64,000 nucleotides of DNA from BD1-7 clade bacterium (GTDB lineage: Bacteria > Pseudomonadota > Gammaproteobacteria > Pseudomonadales > DT-91). Made by a program: the position numbers and the translations under genes. Positions 14,544 through 24,192 of this stretch are shown here, piece by piece. Numbering within the stretch: the first letter of the stretch is position 1; each line of letters opens with the position of its first letter. Below the pieces are notes generated by a model. The model made no database searches, was not told where the DNA came from, and worked only from the letters and a program-made list of their open reading frames with translations. The DNA is taken from positions 248,001-312,000 of the forward strand of contig CACSIO010000012.1 in NCBI GenBank assembly GCA_902705865.1, in the 5' to 3' direction.

Positions 14544-15908
14544 CTATTCAGTCGCCTGAGCTATCGGCTGGGTCGGGGGCTTGTTGTTCAATAACAATGT
14601 CGCCATTTGATACTCGAGTGAGCCGAAGTTGTTTTGCGCCAAGGTTTCTTCGAGGTGTTGATCTGAACGCTGGATATCGCCTTGTTGCCAGAAATACAAT
14701 GCCGAATAGAAATGCGCGCTGCTACGGGTGCAAATGTCTGAATTTGCGTTGAGCAATTCTGTCGGCGGTTGGTTGGCATCCAATGCTTTGATGATGTCTT
14801 TCTGGATTGTTGTTTTGGCGTTTTTGGGCAGTATCAGGGGTTGGTTATCGGCCTCTCCATGAATCTGCTGCATAAAACTGTTGATCAGATAAATCTCAAA
14901 GCTATTGGGGGCCGATTGAGTCGCTGCCTGATAGGCTTTGCGGGCTTCTTCTGAACGTCCGTTTGCTACATGGATGTTTGCCAATGCGAGATGTTCTTCG
15001 CCCGATAGTTTTGTGTCTTCGCTGAGCTTGGTAAGCAGCGTTTGAGTTTGGTCTGCGTCTCCCAGAGCGTACCAAGATTTCGCCAGCAGCCGCGCGTTGG
15101 CTGTGCTTGGATCCTGCTGGTGCAGGAATCGGGAGGTTTGCAGGGCAAGATCATTAACGCCAGCTATTTGGTATTGGTCGATGAGCTGATTCCATAGCGC
15201 TGGCGCATGCTCTTCGTCAGCATTTTGTGCTGCCGTAAATGTGTATCGAATCGTATCTTTACGCGCTTGATTGAAGGCGGCAGGGCAGTCATGAGTAATG
15301 ACTTTGGAATTCAAAACCCGAGCCATTAATGCGGCGATTTGCGGTGATTCTGGCGCTCTTTCGACGGCTTGCAAGCCAGCATGTAATGCCATGTCGTATT
15401 CTTTTTGATCTTCAAATGCTTCGGCAAGAGTGAACCAGTTATCTGCTGAGCCTGGGTCACGGTGAGTGGAAGCTGTCAGCATGCGCACTGGGGATTTTGG
15501 GCTTTCGTTGTCGTAAATCCACAATAGAGCTTTCATAAACGCGGGTGGTCTTACGCGTTTTTTAACTTCCGGATGCAGGGTGGTCCAGCTGTTCTCCAGC
15601 ACCGGGTACCATGTTGTGGGAATGTACCCCGACAAGGTATAAACAACCCGATAATGGTTTAGTTGAGCATCTAACATGTATGGCGCTAGGTTAAGGGCTG
15701 CTTGATAGTGTTTTTGTGCTTGCAGCAGGTAGCCCGGTCTATCGGTTTGTTCGAAAGCGGTTTGTGCCTTATGGCCATTTTGGTAATGCTGGTCGGCTTT
15801 GCTCGGTTGGCTAACGTTTACTTCGCCAGGCACAATCGGTTTCATGCCTGTGCTGACACAGGCGTTTAATAATAGACAGCTGATCGCCGTTACGAGTAGG
15901 CGCTTCAT
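14544..15908 (-). CDS. TPR-repeat lipoprotein
   Basis: The protein has 454 aa and a lipoprotein signal peptide (MKRLLVTAISCLLLNAC, Cys17), so it should be anchored in the outer membrane. The rest is helical and reads as tetratricopeptide repeats, for example HYQNGHKAQTAFE, AQKHYQAALNLAPYMLDA, NWFTLAEAFEDQKEYDMALH and ALANIHVANGRSEEARKAYQ. These mediate protein contacts. Its ATG overlaps the stop of the upstream DUF3857 gene (TAATG), which points to coupled translation and a joint role. No specific function is recognised. Confidence 0.85.
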   Translation of the reverse strand: MKRLLVTAISCLLLNACVSTGMKPIVPGEVNVSQPSKADQHYQNGHKAQTAFEQTDRPGYLLQAQKHYQAALNLAPYMLDAQLNHYRVVYTLSGYIPTTWYPVLENSWTTLHPEVKKRVRPPAFMKALLWIYDNESPKSPVRMLTASTHRDPGSADNWFTLAEAFEDQKEYDMALHAGLQAVERAPESPQIAALMARVLNSKVITHDCPAAFNQARKDTIRYTFTAAQNADEEHAPALWNQLIDQYQIAGVNDLALQTSRFLHQQDPSTANARLLAKSWYALGDADQTQTLLTKLSEDTKLSGEEHLALANIHVANGRSEEARKAYQAATQSAPNSFEIYLINSFMQQIHGEADNQPLILPKNAKTTIQKDIIKALDANQPPTELLNANSDICTRSSAHFYSALYFWQQGDIQRSDQHLEETLAQNNFGSLEYQMATLLLNNKPPTQPIAQATE

Positions 15909-18166
15909 TACTGTACTTCCGTTGGCTGATAGCCCAATGCTCTGGCCTGTTTAAAGGCTTCTTGGGCTTTATCGAATGTGAAGTTGTAGCCGTGGGCCAA
16001 GCCCAGTACATACCAGGCTTCACCATGTGCCTCATCGGCCTCAACGGCTTGTTCAGCGAATACCAGGGCATCGTCAAAGCGTCCGTTGTTCAGCTCGGTG
16101 TATACCAGCCCAACACGCTTTTGCGCAGTGCTAAGGGATGTTTCGGCATCGTCTTTCACTGGCTTGCCGGTGCTTTCGTCGGCAAAGACGGCTTCCCAGC
16201 CATTCAGCAATTTCAGATCCTGCTTGCTGTTGTAGTAGTCGGTATAGTCGGCTTGTTTAACGATAAAAGGTTTCTTGGTGTACTTAAGGTCGATGATCGG
16301 CCCGTCAGTAGATGTTTGGTGGATTTGCTCAAGCACGTAGTAGGGCGTTTCTACCATGCTGGATTGACCTATAATACCGGCGTAGCGACCTAATTCAGGT
16401 GAGAAGGTGACTTGCGTATCGATGTGATATTCACGCATATCGTACCAATCTGTGAGTCGATCTGCCGGTACCGGTAAGCCGTTGAGCAGGCCAAACATAT
16501 GTAAAACGTTAACGGCGTTGACACTGATAAACAGCGATTCTTCGCCTTCTTCGCGAGCAGGGCCGAAATCCATGGTTGCCTTCATGGTGAAGGGCTCCCA
16601 TAAATCGTTAGCATTTAGGGTTTGTGTTTTTATGGTGTATTTATTACGTGGCAGGTTGAACAGCTGGGCAAACGTGTCGGATTCTGCCGACAATTTTTTT
16701 GCTTCGCTGCGCCACCAATGGCGGTAATCATCTTCGATTTCACCGGAGAATGTCAGAGTCAGGTCGGCCATCAGGTTGTTGTTTTCGGTGCGCCAAAAAA
16801 TATCCATCTGTGCGCCGTGTGCCAGATTTTCTTCGTTCACAACTTTCAGGATACCGCCTTCGCCATTAACGATAAGTGCCGGTTGGCCGTCAAGATAACC
16901 AGATGTGCCGGGAAACAAATTCCGATCGCCCGTGGTATCCATCCAAGCTTCTTGATGGCCGGGTTGTTTCGGAATCCAGACAATCATGTGGTCAAATACT
17001 AGCTCTACCATGCTCATGTTGGGTTGGCCATTCCATGGGGTAACAACCAATGCTGGGTAGGCTTCAATGCCCAATGCATGCAACAGGCTTAGTGCTAATA
17101 CGGTTTGGTCTTTACAGTCGCCGTAACCTGCTTGAATAACCCTGTTTGCAGCGTGTGGCTCGTAACCACCGCGGTCGAGGTGGGCAAATACGTATCGGAT
17201 GTTTTCCTGCAGGTAGCCATATACGGCCTTAACTTTGTCGATTTTGATATCTGATGGGGAAGCAAGGCTTTGGGCCAGTGTGGTTAATGCCGGTTGCGGT
17301 TCAAATTTTGACTCAAACATGCCCCAGGCCCACTGATCGACAATCGACCAATCTTGGCTGGTAGAATAATCAACACTGGAGTAGTAGTCGCGGGCTGGGC
17401 CGCGATTGGATTCCAGAATCACTTCAGGTAATGCTGGCCATTGCCAGTCGTAGTGCATGGCACCGCTGGCTGTGCGGGATTTCTTTAGTGTTGGTTTATG
17501 AGGGCCTTCGTAAGCGAAGTTGAGCTTGGCGTCAGGTGCATAAGTTAGGCTGAGGCGGCTATTGTGCACAGTATCAATACGGCCCGAACGAGACTGTGCC
17601 TTCGGCTGGTAAAAGTAGCCACTGAAACTACCTGCAAAGTGATTCGGCAAGCTGAGTTTTTTGCTCTCGAATTTAACTTGGTATTCGATCATGGCACCGG
17701 GTGTTAGTGCTGGTAGTGCGAATATCAATCGGCGGGAGTCATCGTAAAAATCCTTGCGGCTGGCTCTCTCGGTTATCACTGCATCTGCAGACAGTTCTTT
17801 GATGTCGCCGTCGGCCGTTAATACCCGTGCAAATTCCAAAGTGACTTTGGTGTAGTAGCCATCGTATGGAACGCTGATGCGACCGTAGTCACGCGAGCTA
17901 TTTGTGTCGTTCAAACGGATCGACCGATACTCGGTGGATGTCCAATGATAATCTGCCCCAACATTGGTTTCTGAAATGCTGTAGAGAATTTCTGCGCCGC
18001 TATCAGTTTTCGGAATGGTTTGCTGTTCTGCCAATGGTGGTGCAATGGAGCTCGCCGATGCTGGCATTGCCATTAGTAAGAAGAGTGCGACGATGGAGAT
18101 GAATCCATTACGCGTGACGGCGAACAGAACGGAGCCCTGAGGCAGCATAGTTTTACAACTTATCAT
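15908..18166 (-). CDS. DUF3857/transglutaminase-like protein with C-terminal TPR
   Basis: The protein has 752 aa from the ATG at 18166, which has GGA seven bases upstream; the frame stays open to 18247 without a better site. A signal peptide (ISIVALFLLMAMPASASS) exports it. The DUF3857 beta domain follows, then a transglutaminase/papain-like core with the Cys motif AGYGDCKDQTVLAL near residue 350 and a candidate His in VFDHMIVWIP. The last 60 residues form TPR helices (GEAWYVLGLAHGYNF). Proteins of this layout are common, but their substrates are unknown. It is translationally coupled to the downstream TPR lipoprotein gene. Confidence 0.86.
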   Translation of the reverse strand: MISCKTMLPQGSVLFAVTRNGFISIVALFLLMAMPASASSIAPPLAEQQTIPKTDSGAEILYSISETNVGADYHWTSTEYRSIRLNDTNSSRDYGRISVPYDGYYTKVTLEFARVLTADGDIKELSADAVITERASRKDFYDDSRRLIFALPALTPGAMIEYQVKFESKKLSLPNHFAGSFSGYFYQPKAQSRSGRIDTVHNSRLSLTYAPDAKLNFAYEGPHKPTLKKSRTASGAMHYDWQWPALPEVILESNRGPARDYYSSVDYSTSQDWSIVDQWAWGMFESKFEPQPALTTLAQSLASPSDIKIDKVKAVYGYLQENIRYVFAHLDRGGYEPHAANRVIQAGYGDCKDQTVLALSLLHALGIEAYPALVVTPWNGQPNMSMVELVFDHMIVWIPKQPGHQEAWMDTTGDRNLFPGTSGYLDGQPALIVNGEGGILKVVNEENLAHGAQMDIFWRTENNNLMADLTLTFSGEIEDDYRHWWRSEAKKLSAESDTFAQLFNLPRNKYTIKTQTLNANDLWEPFTMKATMDFGPAREEGEESLFISVNAVNVLHMFGLLNGLPVPADRLTDWYDMREYHIDTQVTFSPELGRYAGIIGQSSMVETPYYVLEQIHQTSTDGPIIDLKYTKKPFIVKQADYTDYYNSKQDLKLLNGWEAVFADESTGKPVKDDAETSLSTAQKRVGLVYTELNNGRFDDALVFAEQAVEADEAHGEAWYVLGLAHGYNFTFDKAQEAFKQARALGYQPTEVQ

Positions 18167-18453
18167 GATTTTTCCGTGGCAATGATAGCGGGGTAGCCAA
18201 CGATAGTGATTACCTAGCGTCCATTGTAACCTGTTCGTAGTTATCACAATAGTGTTTCAGGCGTGCTGTAACTGTCTGTAATAATTTGATAAGTCTTTGA
18301 GCTTTCGATGGACGATCACCTTTATTCGGTCGATTTAATGTACAATTCGCGCGCTACTATCAATAGCGATAATCAACAGCGCTATGCAAGCAGTCGGTAA
18401 GGCTTGTTTGTGGTCTTGTTGTCATTCACTCAAGTAAGCCTCTGTCTGTTTTT

Positions 18454-20145
18454 ATGCTGAAATCCTCCGACAAATTGGTTGAATTGATCTATCGCTCTGC
18501 GGTTGATGAAGGCGTTTTTCTGGATCTTTGTGAAGGGCTGGCAGCGCTTTCAGATGCAAACATATCTGATGATGAAAAAAGCCAGCATGAAGTTTCTTTG
18601 TTAGGGCATTTTAATCATTCCGCCATGATTGCTGAGCGTGTCAGTCAATTGACCAGTGATAAGCTCATCGCAGAAAAAATACTCGATCAGGTCAGTACGG
18701 CGATTTTTGTGCTCGATGCCAAAGCACGGGTGCTGTTCCATAATTTACCGGCGACTCGAGTGTTGGAAACTGACTCTCGGATTTCAATCGCGGATGAAAA
18801 GATAAGTTTGACGGAGCCCGAGCAGCAAGTTGCTTTGTTGTCGGCTTTGCAATCATGGGATGGCCCAGCCTCTTCTGAAGATGAAGCGATGCTACTCGGG
18901 CGTAGTGACGCTAACGCGCAGATCATGGTATTGAGCCCTGCAGAAGACGCCCATCGGTTTTTACATGAGCAGTTACCAGGCACTGCTACCGGGGTGTTGT
19001 TTATAGCAGGGCATGCGTCTTCGAATCGTCAGCAGCAACAACGTTTGCAGCAGTTGTATCAGTTGACGCCGTCTGAAGCGGATATCACGTTGCGATTGGC
19101 TCAGGGCTTGTCGGTTGAGGAAATCGCAGAAGCTCGAAGTTCCAAGCCGGCTACAATCCGCAGTTACATCAAGAGTATTTTTCAAAAAACCAAAACTCGC
19201 CGACAAGCAGAGTTGGTGGCGCTGATATTACGTGCACCTTTGCACGTGGCACTGACCGGTAAAAATGCGGCGATTGACGGACAAGATGTGGTAATCGCCG
19301 CGCGACACGATCGCCAGGTGATGTTGCGTTCCTATGGGCCGGAGAATGGACTGCCGGTGATTTGGTGCCATGCGTCACTGAGTTGCCGTTTTGAACGGCC
19401 ACGGAACATTGACTTCTTATTTAAAAACAAACTCAGGCTACTTGTGCTTGATCGTGCCGGTTACGGCGAAACGTCTGGCCCTCCGTACGATTCGCTGAAT
19501 GCGTTTGTGGATGATGTGCAGGATGTCGTCAATCATTTTCAGCTTTCTTCATTCCGCTTGGTTGGAATGTTAGCAGGGGCTGGGTATGCATTGGCGTGTG
19601 CGGCCCATTTGGCCGACAAGGTCGATGAAGTATTGTTGCTGGATCCATTTGCGCCGGGTATTGAGGAGCACAAAATTCCAGGGGCGCCTCTTTATTACCG
19701 CACGGTTCCGCGTGTTGCCCGGCGATTCCCTACGCTGACTAAAAAGGTCATGCAGATAGCCGCACATGAATTCTCAACCGATTGGCGTAGTGCTTATAAC
19801 CATGTGTTGCGCTTATTCAACGAACAAGATCGCCGTGTGCTCGATCAAGATGCTGTTAAAGATCAGGCGATCACTCAGGCAACAGAGGCTATGCGTCAAG
19901 GGGCCGATGCATTGGCCAATGATATCATTTTGGCCCATCAGGCCTGGCCATTTGAGTTGACGGATATTCAGGCGCGTTGCTGGATTGCTACCGGTAATGG
20001 TGACCCTGTGGTAGAAGCGTTTGCGCGTCAACTGTATGAAGGGATAGAGCGTAGCGAGCTTATTTTACGCAGTGGGGAAGGGTTTGCGGCGATGTTGTAT
20101 GAAACTACGGAGCATGTGTTTCGAGACGCGGGCTGGATTAAGTGA
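18454..20145 (+). CDS. LuxR-type regulator fused to an alpha/beta-hydrolase-like domain without nucleophile
   Basis: This 563-aa fusion has three parts. Residues 1-190 are a probable sensory region with a PAS-like stretch (TAIFVLDAKARVLFHN, 82-97). Residues 204-258 are a LuxR HTH (LTPSEADITLRLAQGLSVEE, then IRSYIKSIFQKTKTRRQAEL). Residues 285-560 show an alpha/beta-hydrolase layout, with LRLLVLDRAGYGET and RLVGMLAGAGYALA. At the nucleophile elbow the expected G-x-S-x-G reads G371-M-L-A-G375, so the serine is Leu373, and the usual C-terminal His motif is not clear (SGEGFAAMLYE). The hydrolase part is probably a ligand sensor rather than an enzyme. The gene is divergent from the DUF3857 gene and is followed by a terminator. 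Confidence 0.85.
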   Translation: MLKSSDKLVELIYRSAVDEGVFLDLCEGLAALSDANISDDEKSQHEVSLLGHFNHSAMIAERVSQLTSDKLIAEKILDQVSTAIFVLDAKARVLFHNLPATRVLETDSRISIADEKISLTEPEQQVALLSALQSWDGPASSEDEAMLLGRSDANAQIMVLSPAEDAHRFLHEQLPGTATGVLFIAGHASSNRQQQQRLQQLYQLTPSEADITLRLAQGLSVEEIAEARSSKPATIRSYIKSIFQKTKTRRQAELVALILRAPLHVALTGKNAAIDGQDVVIAARHDRQVMLRSYGPENGLPVIWCHASLSCRFERPRNIDFLFKNKLRLLVLDRAGYGETSGPPYDSLNAFVDDVQDVVNHFQLSSFRLVGMLAGAGYALACAAHLADKVDEVLLLDPFAPGIEEHKIPGAPLYYRTVPRVARRFPTLTKKVMQIAAHEFSTDWRSAYNHVLRLFNEQDRRVLDQDAVKDQAITQATEAMRQGADALANDIILAHQAWPFELTDIQARCWIATGNGDPVVEAFARQLYEGIERSELILRSGEGFAAMLYETTEHVFRDAGWIK

Positions 20146-20476
20146 TATGAAGTGGCGCGGCGAGAATGTTGATCATTTATTCCCAGGTTAAAAAAGGAAA
20201 CCCGCTTTAGAAGCGGGTTTTTTGTATTGATAGTGTAGGCAGAGCCTATTCAGCGCTTTCTTATGTTTGCTCTACATCTTGTATTTCGGCAAGCGTCGCT
20301 ACCAGAACACCAGTGAGTAAAGTGGTGTTAGCCTTGGGGGGGCATCAGCTGTGGCATTAACATTCCTCGTTGATGGTGTGAATTGATCAAAAGAGTTGTC
20401 TTGATAGCCGTGACAGTTATCAAAGCCGCCATGCTGACTGCTTTCGTTAGATTGTTCGTAATGCAGTGTACATTGA
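20146..20476. other. Intergenic region between convergent genes
   Basis: This 331-base gap lies between the LuxR/hydrolase gene and the minus-strand yedI gene. The terminator at 20198-20223 is its only clear element; I see nothing else in it. Confidence 0.6.
20198..20223 (+). terminator. Intrinsic terminator
   Basis: AAACCCGCTT (20198-20207) and AAGCGGGTTT (20211-20220) pair with a 3-base loop and run into T6. It ends the LuxR/hydrolase transcript and, given the A-rich left side, may also act on the yedI side. Confidence 0.92.
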
Positions 20477-21391
20477 TTAGGCGTGAGCCTTTTTCTGAAA
20501 TGGACTTACCGCAGCGGTAATAACACCACCAGCAACAATGCCTAACAACATGCCTGCCAAGGTCGGTAGAATCGTGTTAACGATAGCGTTGTGGCTAAGT
20601 TGATGGATAAATGCTTCTGCACCGGGAATGCCGTGTAATAGAATGCCGCCGCCGACCATAAACATAGCGATGGTACCTAACACGGATAACGCTCTCATCA
20701 ACCAAGGTGCCATGGCGATTAAGCCATTGCCGACGGCGTGTTTTACTCCCGCTAGCGTTGAATTCTCTGGTTGCCTAGCGAGCCAAAAGCCTAGGTCATC
20801 GATCTTAACGATACCGGCCACTAAGCCATAAACACCAACAGTAAATGCGATAGCAAGTGCGCTAAGTACGGTTAGCTGGGTTACGAAGGGGGCTGCCGAA
20901 ACCGTGCCGAGGCAGATAACAATGATCTCTGCTGACAAAACAAAGTCGGTACGTATGGCACCTTTGATTTTCTGTTTTTCCAGCGCCATCAAATCACAAT
21001 CGGGGTTCTTCAGGGCATCATGTAATGCCTGATTATCGGCATCGACTTCCTGCTTGTGGAATAGCTTATGCCAAACCTTTTCGAATCCTTCAAAACATAA
21101 AAAAGCCCCGCCGAGCATGAGTAGCCATGTTACGGCTGCAGGTAGCAATGTACTAATCAGCAATGCAGCAGGTACTAATATCAGTTTGTTAATAAATGAG
21201 CCTTTGGCTACTGCCCATACAACGGGAAGTTCGCGATTAGCACGTACGCCAGATACTTGTTCGGCATTGAGGGCGAGGTCGTCACCGAGAACCCCTGCTG
21301 TTTTTTTAGCAGCAACTTTCGACAATACGGCAACATCATCCAACACCGTGGCGATGTCATCAATGAGAGCTAGTAGGCTGGATGCGGCCAT
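20477..21391 (-). CDS. yedI: DUF808 membrane protein YedI
   Basis: Integral membrane protein of the DUF808/YedI family, 304 aa, function unknown. It starts MAASSLLALIDDIATVLDD followed by VAVLSKVAAKKTAGVLGDD, which is the family signature. Several hydrophobic helices follow, including AALLISTLLPAAVTWLLML, LTVLSALAIAFTVGVYGLV and TILPTLAGMLLGIVAGGVI. It is a single gene with its promoter region shared with the divergent tRNA-Glu. Confidence 0.92.
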   Translation of the reverse strand: MAASSLLALIDDIATVLDDVAVLSKVAAKKTAGVLGDDLALNAEQVSGVRANRELPVVWAVAKGSFINKLILVPAALLISTLLPAAVTWLLMLGGAFLCFEGFEKVWHKLFHKQEVDADNQALHDALKNPDCDLMALEKQKIKGAIRTDFVLSAEIIVICLGTVSAAPFVTQLTVLSALAIAFTVGVYGLVAGIVKIDDLGFWLARQPENSTLAGVKHAVGNGLIAMAPWLMRALSVLGTIAMFMVGGGILLHGIPGAEAFIHQLSHNAIVNTILPTLAGMLLGIVAGGVITAAVSPFQKKAHA

Positions 21392-21559
21392 GATCGTTTC
21401 CTTGAATTGGCGTTGCCGGTAGTAGTTTGCAATACGCCGGGTATTGGAGGAGCTGAAGATTCTAGCGAGATGCCGAAAAAGACGCTAGTGGCATCTGTGC
21501 TTTGTCGGTAGGGAGCAGTAAGAGGTGTTGAATATATCTAAAAAAATATCGAAAACTGC

Positions 21560-21587
21560 TTGCATAACAGTTCGTTATCATTAATAT
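21560..21587 (+). promoter_or_regulatory. Sigma70 promoter of the first tRNA-Glu
   Basis: TTGCAT (21560-21565), a 16-base spacer and TAATAT (21582-21587) lie just before the tRNA. The sequence up to the tRNA start includes ACGCGGCTC, a GC-rich discriminator. Confidence 0.78.
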
Positions 21588-21601
21588 ACGCGGCTCACAA
21601 C

Positions 21602-21677
21602 GTCCCGTTCGTCTAGTGGTCTAGGACACCGCCCTTTCACGGCGGTAACAGGGGTTCAAACCCCCTACGGGATACCA
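21602..21677 (+). tRNA. tRNA-Glu (anticodon TTC)
   Basis: This 76-base gene starts GTCCCGTTCGTCTAGTGG, has the anticodon loop CTTTCAC (TTC) and the T-arm GGGGTTCAAACCCCC, and ends with encoded CCA. It closely matches E. coli tRNA-Glu and is identical to the copy at 26756. Confidence 0.98.
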
Positions 21678-21684
21678 TATTTAA

Positions 21685-21716
21685 AAACCCACAGATTTAT
21701 CTGTGGGTTTTTTTTT
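21685..21716 (+). terminator. Intrinsic terminator of tRNA-Glu
   Basis: AAACCCACAGAT and ATCTGTGGGTTT (21685-21696, 21699-21710) form a long stem followed by further T residues, directly after the tRNA CCA end. Confidence 0.93.
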
Positions 21717-21886
21717 GGATTTTTATCAAGCTTTGCATGGCTGTTGATGCCGTTGCGCTAGTGATGTGCCTTTGAGCAATGCCGTGGTCGCGGGTTGTGT
21801 TTGGTGCATCGCATCATAAGGCGGTTTGTGGCAAAATCCGTCTGCTAATAACCATTAATAATTTCACTGATATAAGAGGGTTAACC

Positions 21887-22195
21887 GTGCTTTCCACGTT
21901 CAAGTACATCAGCATCATCGAAGGCTTGTCGCTTATTGCATTGTTTCTGATTGCCATGCCGGCCAAATACTATTTCGATTATCCTGATCTGATTTTTCCG
22001 GTGGGAATGACACATGGGATTCTCTTTATGATCTATTTTGTGGCGTCTTTGGCGGCTAGTCATATTGCCGGTTGGTCGGTCATGCGATGGATGGTTGCTT
22101 TAGTGTGTTCTGTTATTCCGTTTGCGTTTATCTTTCTTGATCGTCAGCTCAACAAAGACATTGATGCATCGAAAAACGGTGCTGCTAGCGCCTGA
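21887..22195 (+). CDS. DUF3817 small membrane protein
   Basis: This 102-aa integral membrane protein starts at a GTG, chosen because AGAGGG lies eight bases before it. Upstream codons in the same frame have no ribosome site. The pattern FKYISIIEGLSLIALFLIAM, then KYYFDYPDLIFPVGMTHGI and three hydrophobic helices, is that of the DUF3817 family, whose role is unknown. The C-terminal tail is polar. The gene lies 14 bases before trmO and is probably co-transcribed with it and purT. Confidence 0.85.
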   Translation: MLSTFKYISIIEGLSLIALFLIAMPAKYYFDYPDLIFPVGMTHGILFMIYFVASLAASHIAGWSVMRWMVALVCSVIPFAFIFLDRQLNKDIDASKNGAASA

Positions 22196-22209
22196 GTAAG
22201 TGTTAGATT

Positions 22210-22941
22210 ATGGAATTTACACTGTCGACCGTTGCGCTTGCCCGAACGCCATTTCGCGAGAAGTTTGGTATCCCACGGCAAGCGGGTTTAGTGCCAGTAC
22301 GCGGTCGTATTGATATGTTGCCGCCTTGGGATCAGCCTGAGGCGTTGAATGGCCTTGAGCAAGTCAGTCATATCTGGCTTGATTTTATATTTCACCAAAA
22401 CCCGAGCAAGCCCGAGCAGTTGTCGGTGCGTCCTCCGCGGCTTGGTGGAAATCGACGTCTAGGGGTGTTTGCGACACGCGCTAGTTTTCGGCCGAACCGT
22501 TTGGGAGCCTCGTTGGTCAAATTGGAAGCTGTATGTGTTGAGGCCGGTAATGTTCATCTGGAGGTTAGTGGTATTGACCTTTTGGATGGCACGCCGATCG
22601 TCGATATTAAACCTTATCTGCCCTATGCCGATCGTATTGATGATGCCGTTAATGCAATTGCACCTGCTGCGCCAGTGCCAACGTTGGCGGTTGACTGGCA
22701 AGCGCAAGCGTTGTTGGCGTGTCGTGCCTGTTTGCAGGAGTTGGGCTATGTTGGTGGTCTCTCTGGTGATGGGCTGTGTGAGATAGAACAGCAAGTTATG
22801 CAGTTAGTTGCGCTCGACCCGCGACCGGCCTATAAACAATCGTCATGCGGTACATACGCTATGTCTGTATTTGGGCTAAATGTTCGTTGGGTAATGCAAA
22901 CACCAACACAAGCATCTATCAGTGATGTTTCTCTTGCTTGA
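22210..22941 (+). CDS. trmO: tRNA (adenine(37)-N6)-methyltransferase TrmO (YaeB/TsaA)
   Basis: TrmO methylates t6A37 of tRNA-Thr with S-adenosylmethionine. The protein has 243 aa and carries the family blocks: FGIPRQAGLVPVRGRIDMLP near the N-terminus, LEQVSHIWLDFIFHQN, LGVFATRASFRPNRLGASLV, which binds SAM, and VSGIDLLDGTPIVDIKPYLP. The C-terminal extension after residue 150 includes a DPRPAYKQ motif typical of the enterobacterial form. It lies between the DUF3817 gene and purT in the same direction. Confidence 0.95.
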   Translation: MEFTLSTVALARTPFREKFGIPRQAGLVPVRGRIDMLPPWDQPEALNGLEQVSHIWLDFIFHQNPSKPEQLSVRPPRLGGNRRLGVFATRASFRPNRLGASLVKLEAVCVEAGNVHLEVSGIDLLDGTPIVDIKPYLPYADRIDDAVNAIAPAAPVPTLAVDWQAQALLACRACLQELGYVGGLSGDGLCEIEQQVMQLVALDPRPAYKQSSCGTYAMSVFGLNVRWVMQTPTQASISDVSLA

Positions 22942-22975
22942 TCTGACCTGATCAATAACCATTTAAGGATTTCGA

Positions 22976-24157
22976 ATGAGTAGCATTGGTACGCCGTTTT
23001 CCACAACGGCCAAAAAAGTTTTGCTGTGTGGTTCCGGGGAGCTGGGCAAAGAAGTGGTTATTGAATTGCAGCGTTTTGGTTGCGAGGTGATTGCGTGCGA
23101 TCGTTATGATAACGCTCCTGCGATGCAGGTGGCGGATCGCAGTTATACGTTTTCAATGCTGGATGGCGATGAGCTGCGCCGTATTATCGAACTTGAAAAG
23201 CCGGATCTTATTGTGCCGGAGATCGAGGCGATTGCAACAGATACGCTGGCGGCGCTTGAAACCGAAGGCTTCACTGTAGTGCCTACAGCGCGCGCCGCGC
23301 AGTTGACGATGAATCGTGAGGGCATTCGCCGAATGGTGGCCGAAGAGCTAGGTATTGCTACCTCACCTTATCGTTTTGCCGATACCTGGGAAGATTTTAC
23401 CGCCGCAGTATGGGCGGTTGGGTATCCGTGTGTTATCAAGCCGATCATGAGTTCGTCGGGCAAAGGGCAGAGCACGGTATTCAGTGATATTGACCTTGAG
23501 AAAGCTTGGCAGCATGCCCAAGAGGGGGGGCGTGCAGGTGCGGGGCGAGTGATTGTTGAAGGTTTCGTCGACTTTGATTATGAAATCACGCTCTTAACTG
23601 TACGCCATGTAGCAGGTACAACGTTTTGTGAGCCGATTGGGCATCGCCAAGAGTCGGGTGATTATCAGGAGTCATGGCAACCACAGGTGATGTCTCCAGA
23701 GGCATTGGCGTCAGCTCAGGCAATCGCTGAGCGTGTTACTGATGCTTTGGGTGGGTATGGTATTTTCGGTGTGGAGCTGTTTATTAAGGGCAGTGATGTG
23801 ATTTTTTCAGAAGTATCACCGCGGCCGCATGATACCGGATTGGTGACATTGATTTCTCAAGATCTCTCGGAGTTTGCATTGCATGCACGGGCGATTCTCG
23901 GGCTACCGGTTCCTGGTGTGCGTTTTTACGGGCCGTCGGCATCGAAGGCGATTTTGGTCGAGGGCGAAAGCCAGACGTTAAGCTTTTCGAATCTTGATCA
24001 TGCATTGGCTGAGATGGGAACGTCTGTTCGCTTGTTCGGCAAGCCTGCGGTATCTGGTAAGCGCCGTATGGGCGTTACACTGGCTACGGGTGATACCTTG
24101 GAAGACGCCAATGCTAAAGCAATGCGCATTTATGAACACATTGTTCTAGAGATGTAA
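22976..24157 (+). CDS. purT: Formate-dependent GAR transformylase PurT
   Basis: PurT is an ATP-grasp enzyme that makes formyl-glycinamide ribonucleotide from GAR, formate and ATP in purine synthesis, without folate. It is 393 aa, the family length. Visible are the N-terminal [17 protein letters not shown] nucleotide-fold loop, [16 protein letters not shown], the ATP-grasp segment [35 protein letters not shown], and the metal-binding [20 protein letters not shown]. The ATG is preceded by AAGGAT. It is the last plus-strand gene before the convergent alaA operon. Confidence 0.97.
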   Translation: MSSIGTPFSTTAKKVLLCGSGELGKEVVIELQRFGCEVIACDRYDNAPAMQVADRSYTFSMLDGDELRRIIELEKPDLIVPEIEAIATDTLAALETEGFTVVPTARAAQLTMNREGIRRMVAEELGIATSPYRFADTWEDFTAAVWAVGYPCVIKPIMSSSGKGQSTVFSDIDLEKAWQHAQEGGRAGAGRVIVEGFVDFDYEITLLTVRHVAGTTFCEPIGHRQESGDYQESWQPQVMSPEALASAQAIAERVTDALGGYGIFGVELFIKGSDVIFSEVSPRPHDTGLVTLISQDLSEFALHARAILGLPVPGVRFYGPSASKAILVEGESQTLSFSNLDHALAEMGTSVRLFGKPAVSGKRRMGVTLATGDTLEDANAKAMRIYEHIVLEM

Positions 24158-24192
24158 TGGTGGAGGGTGGGGCCTGCGCTTTAGCTGTGGTG

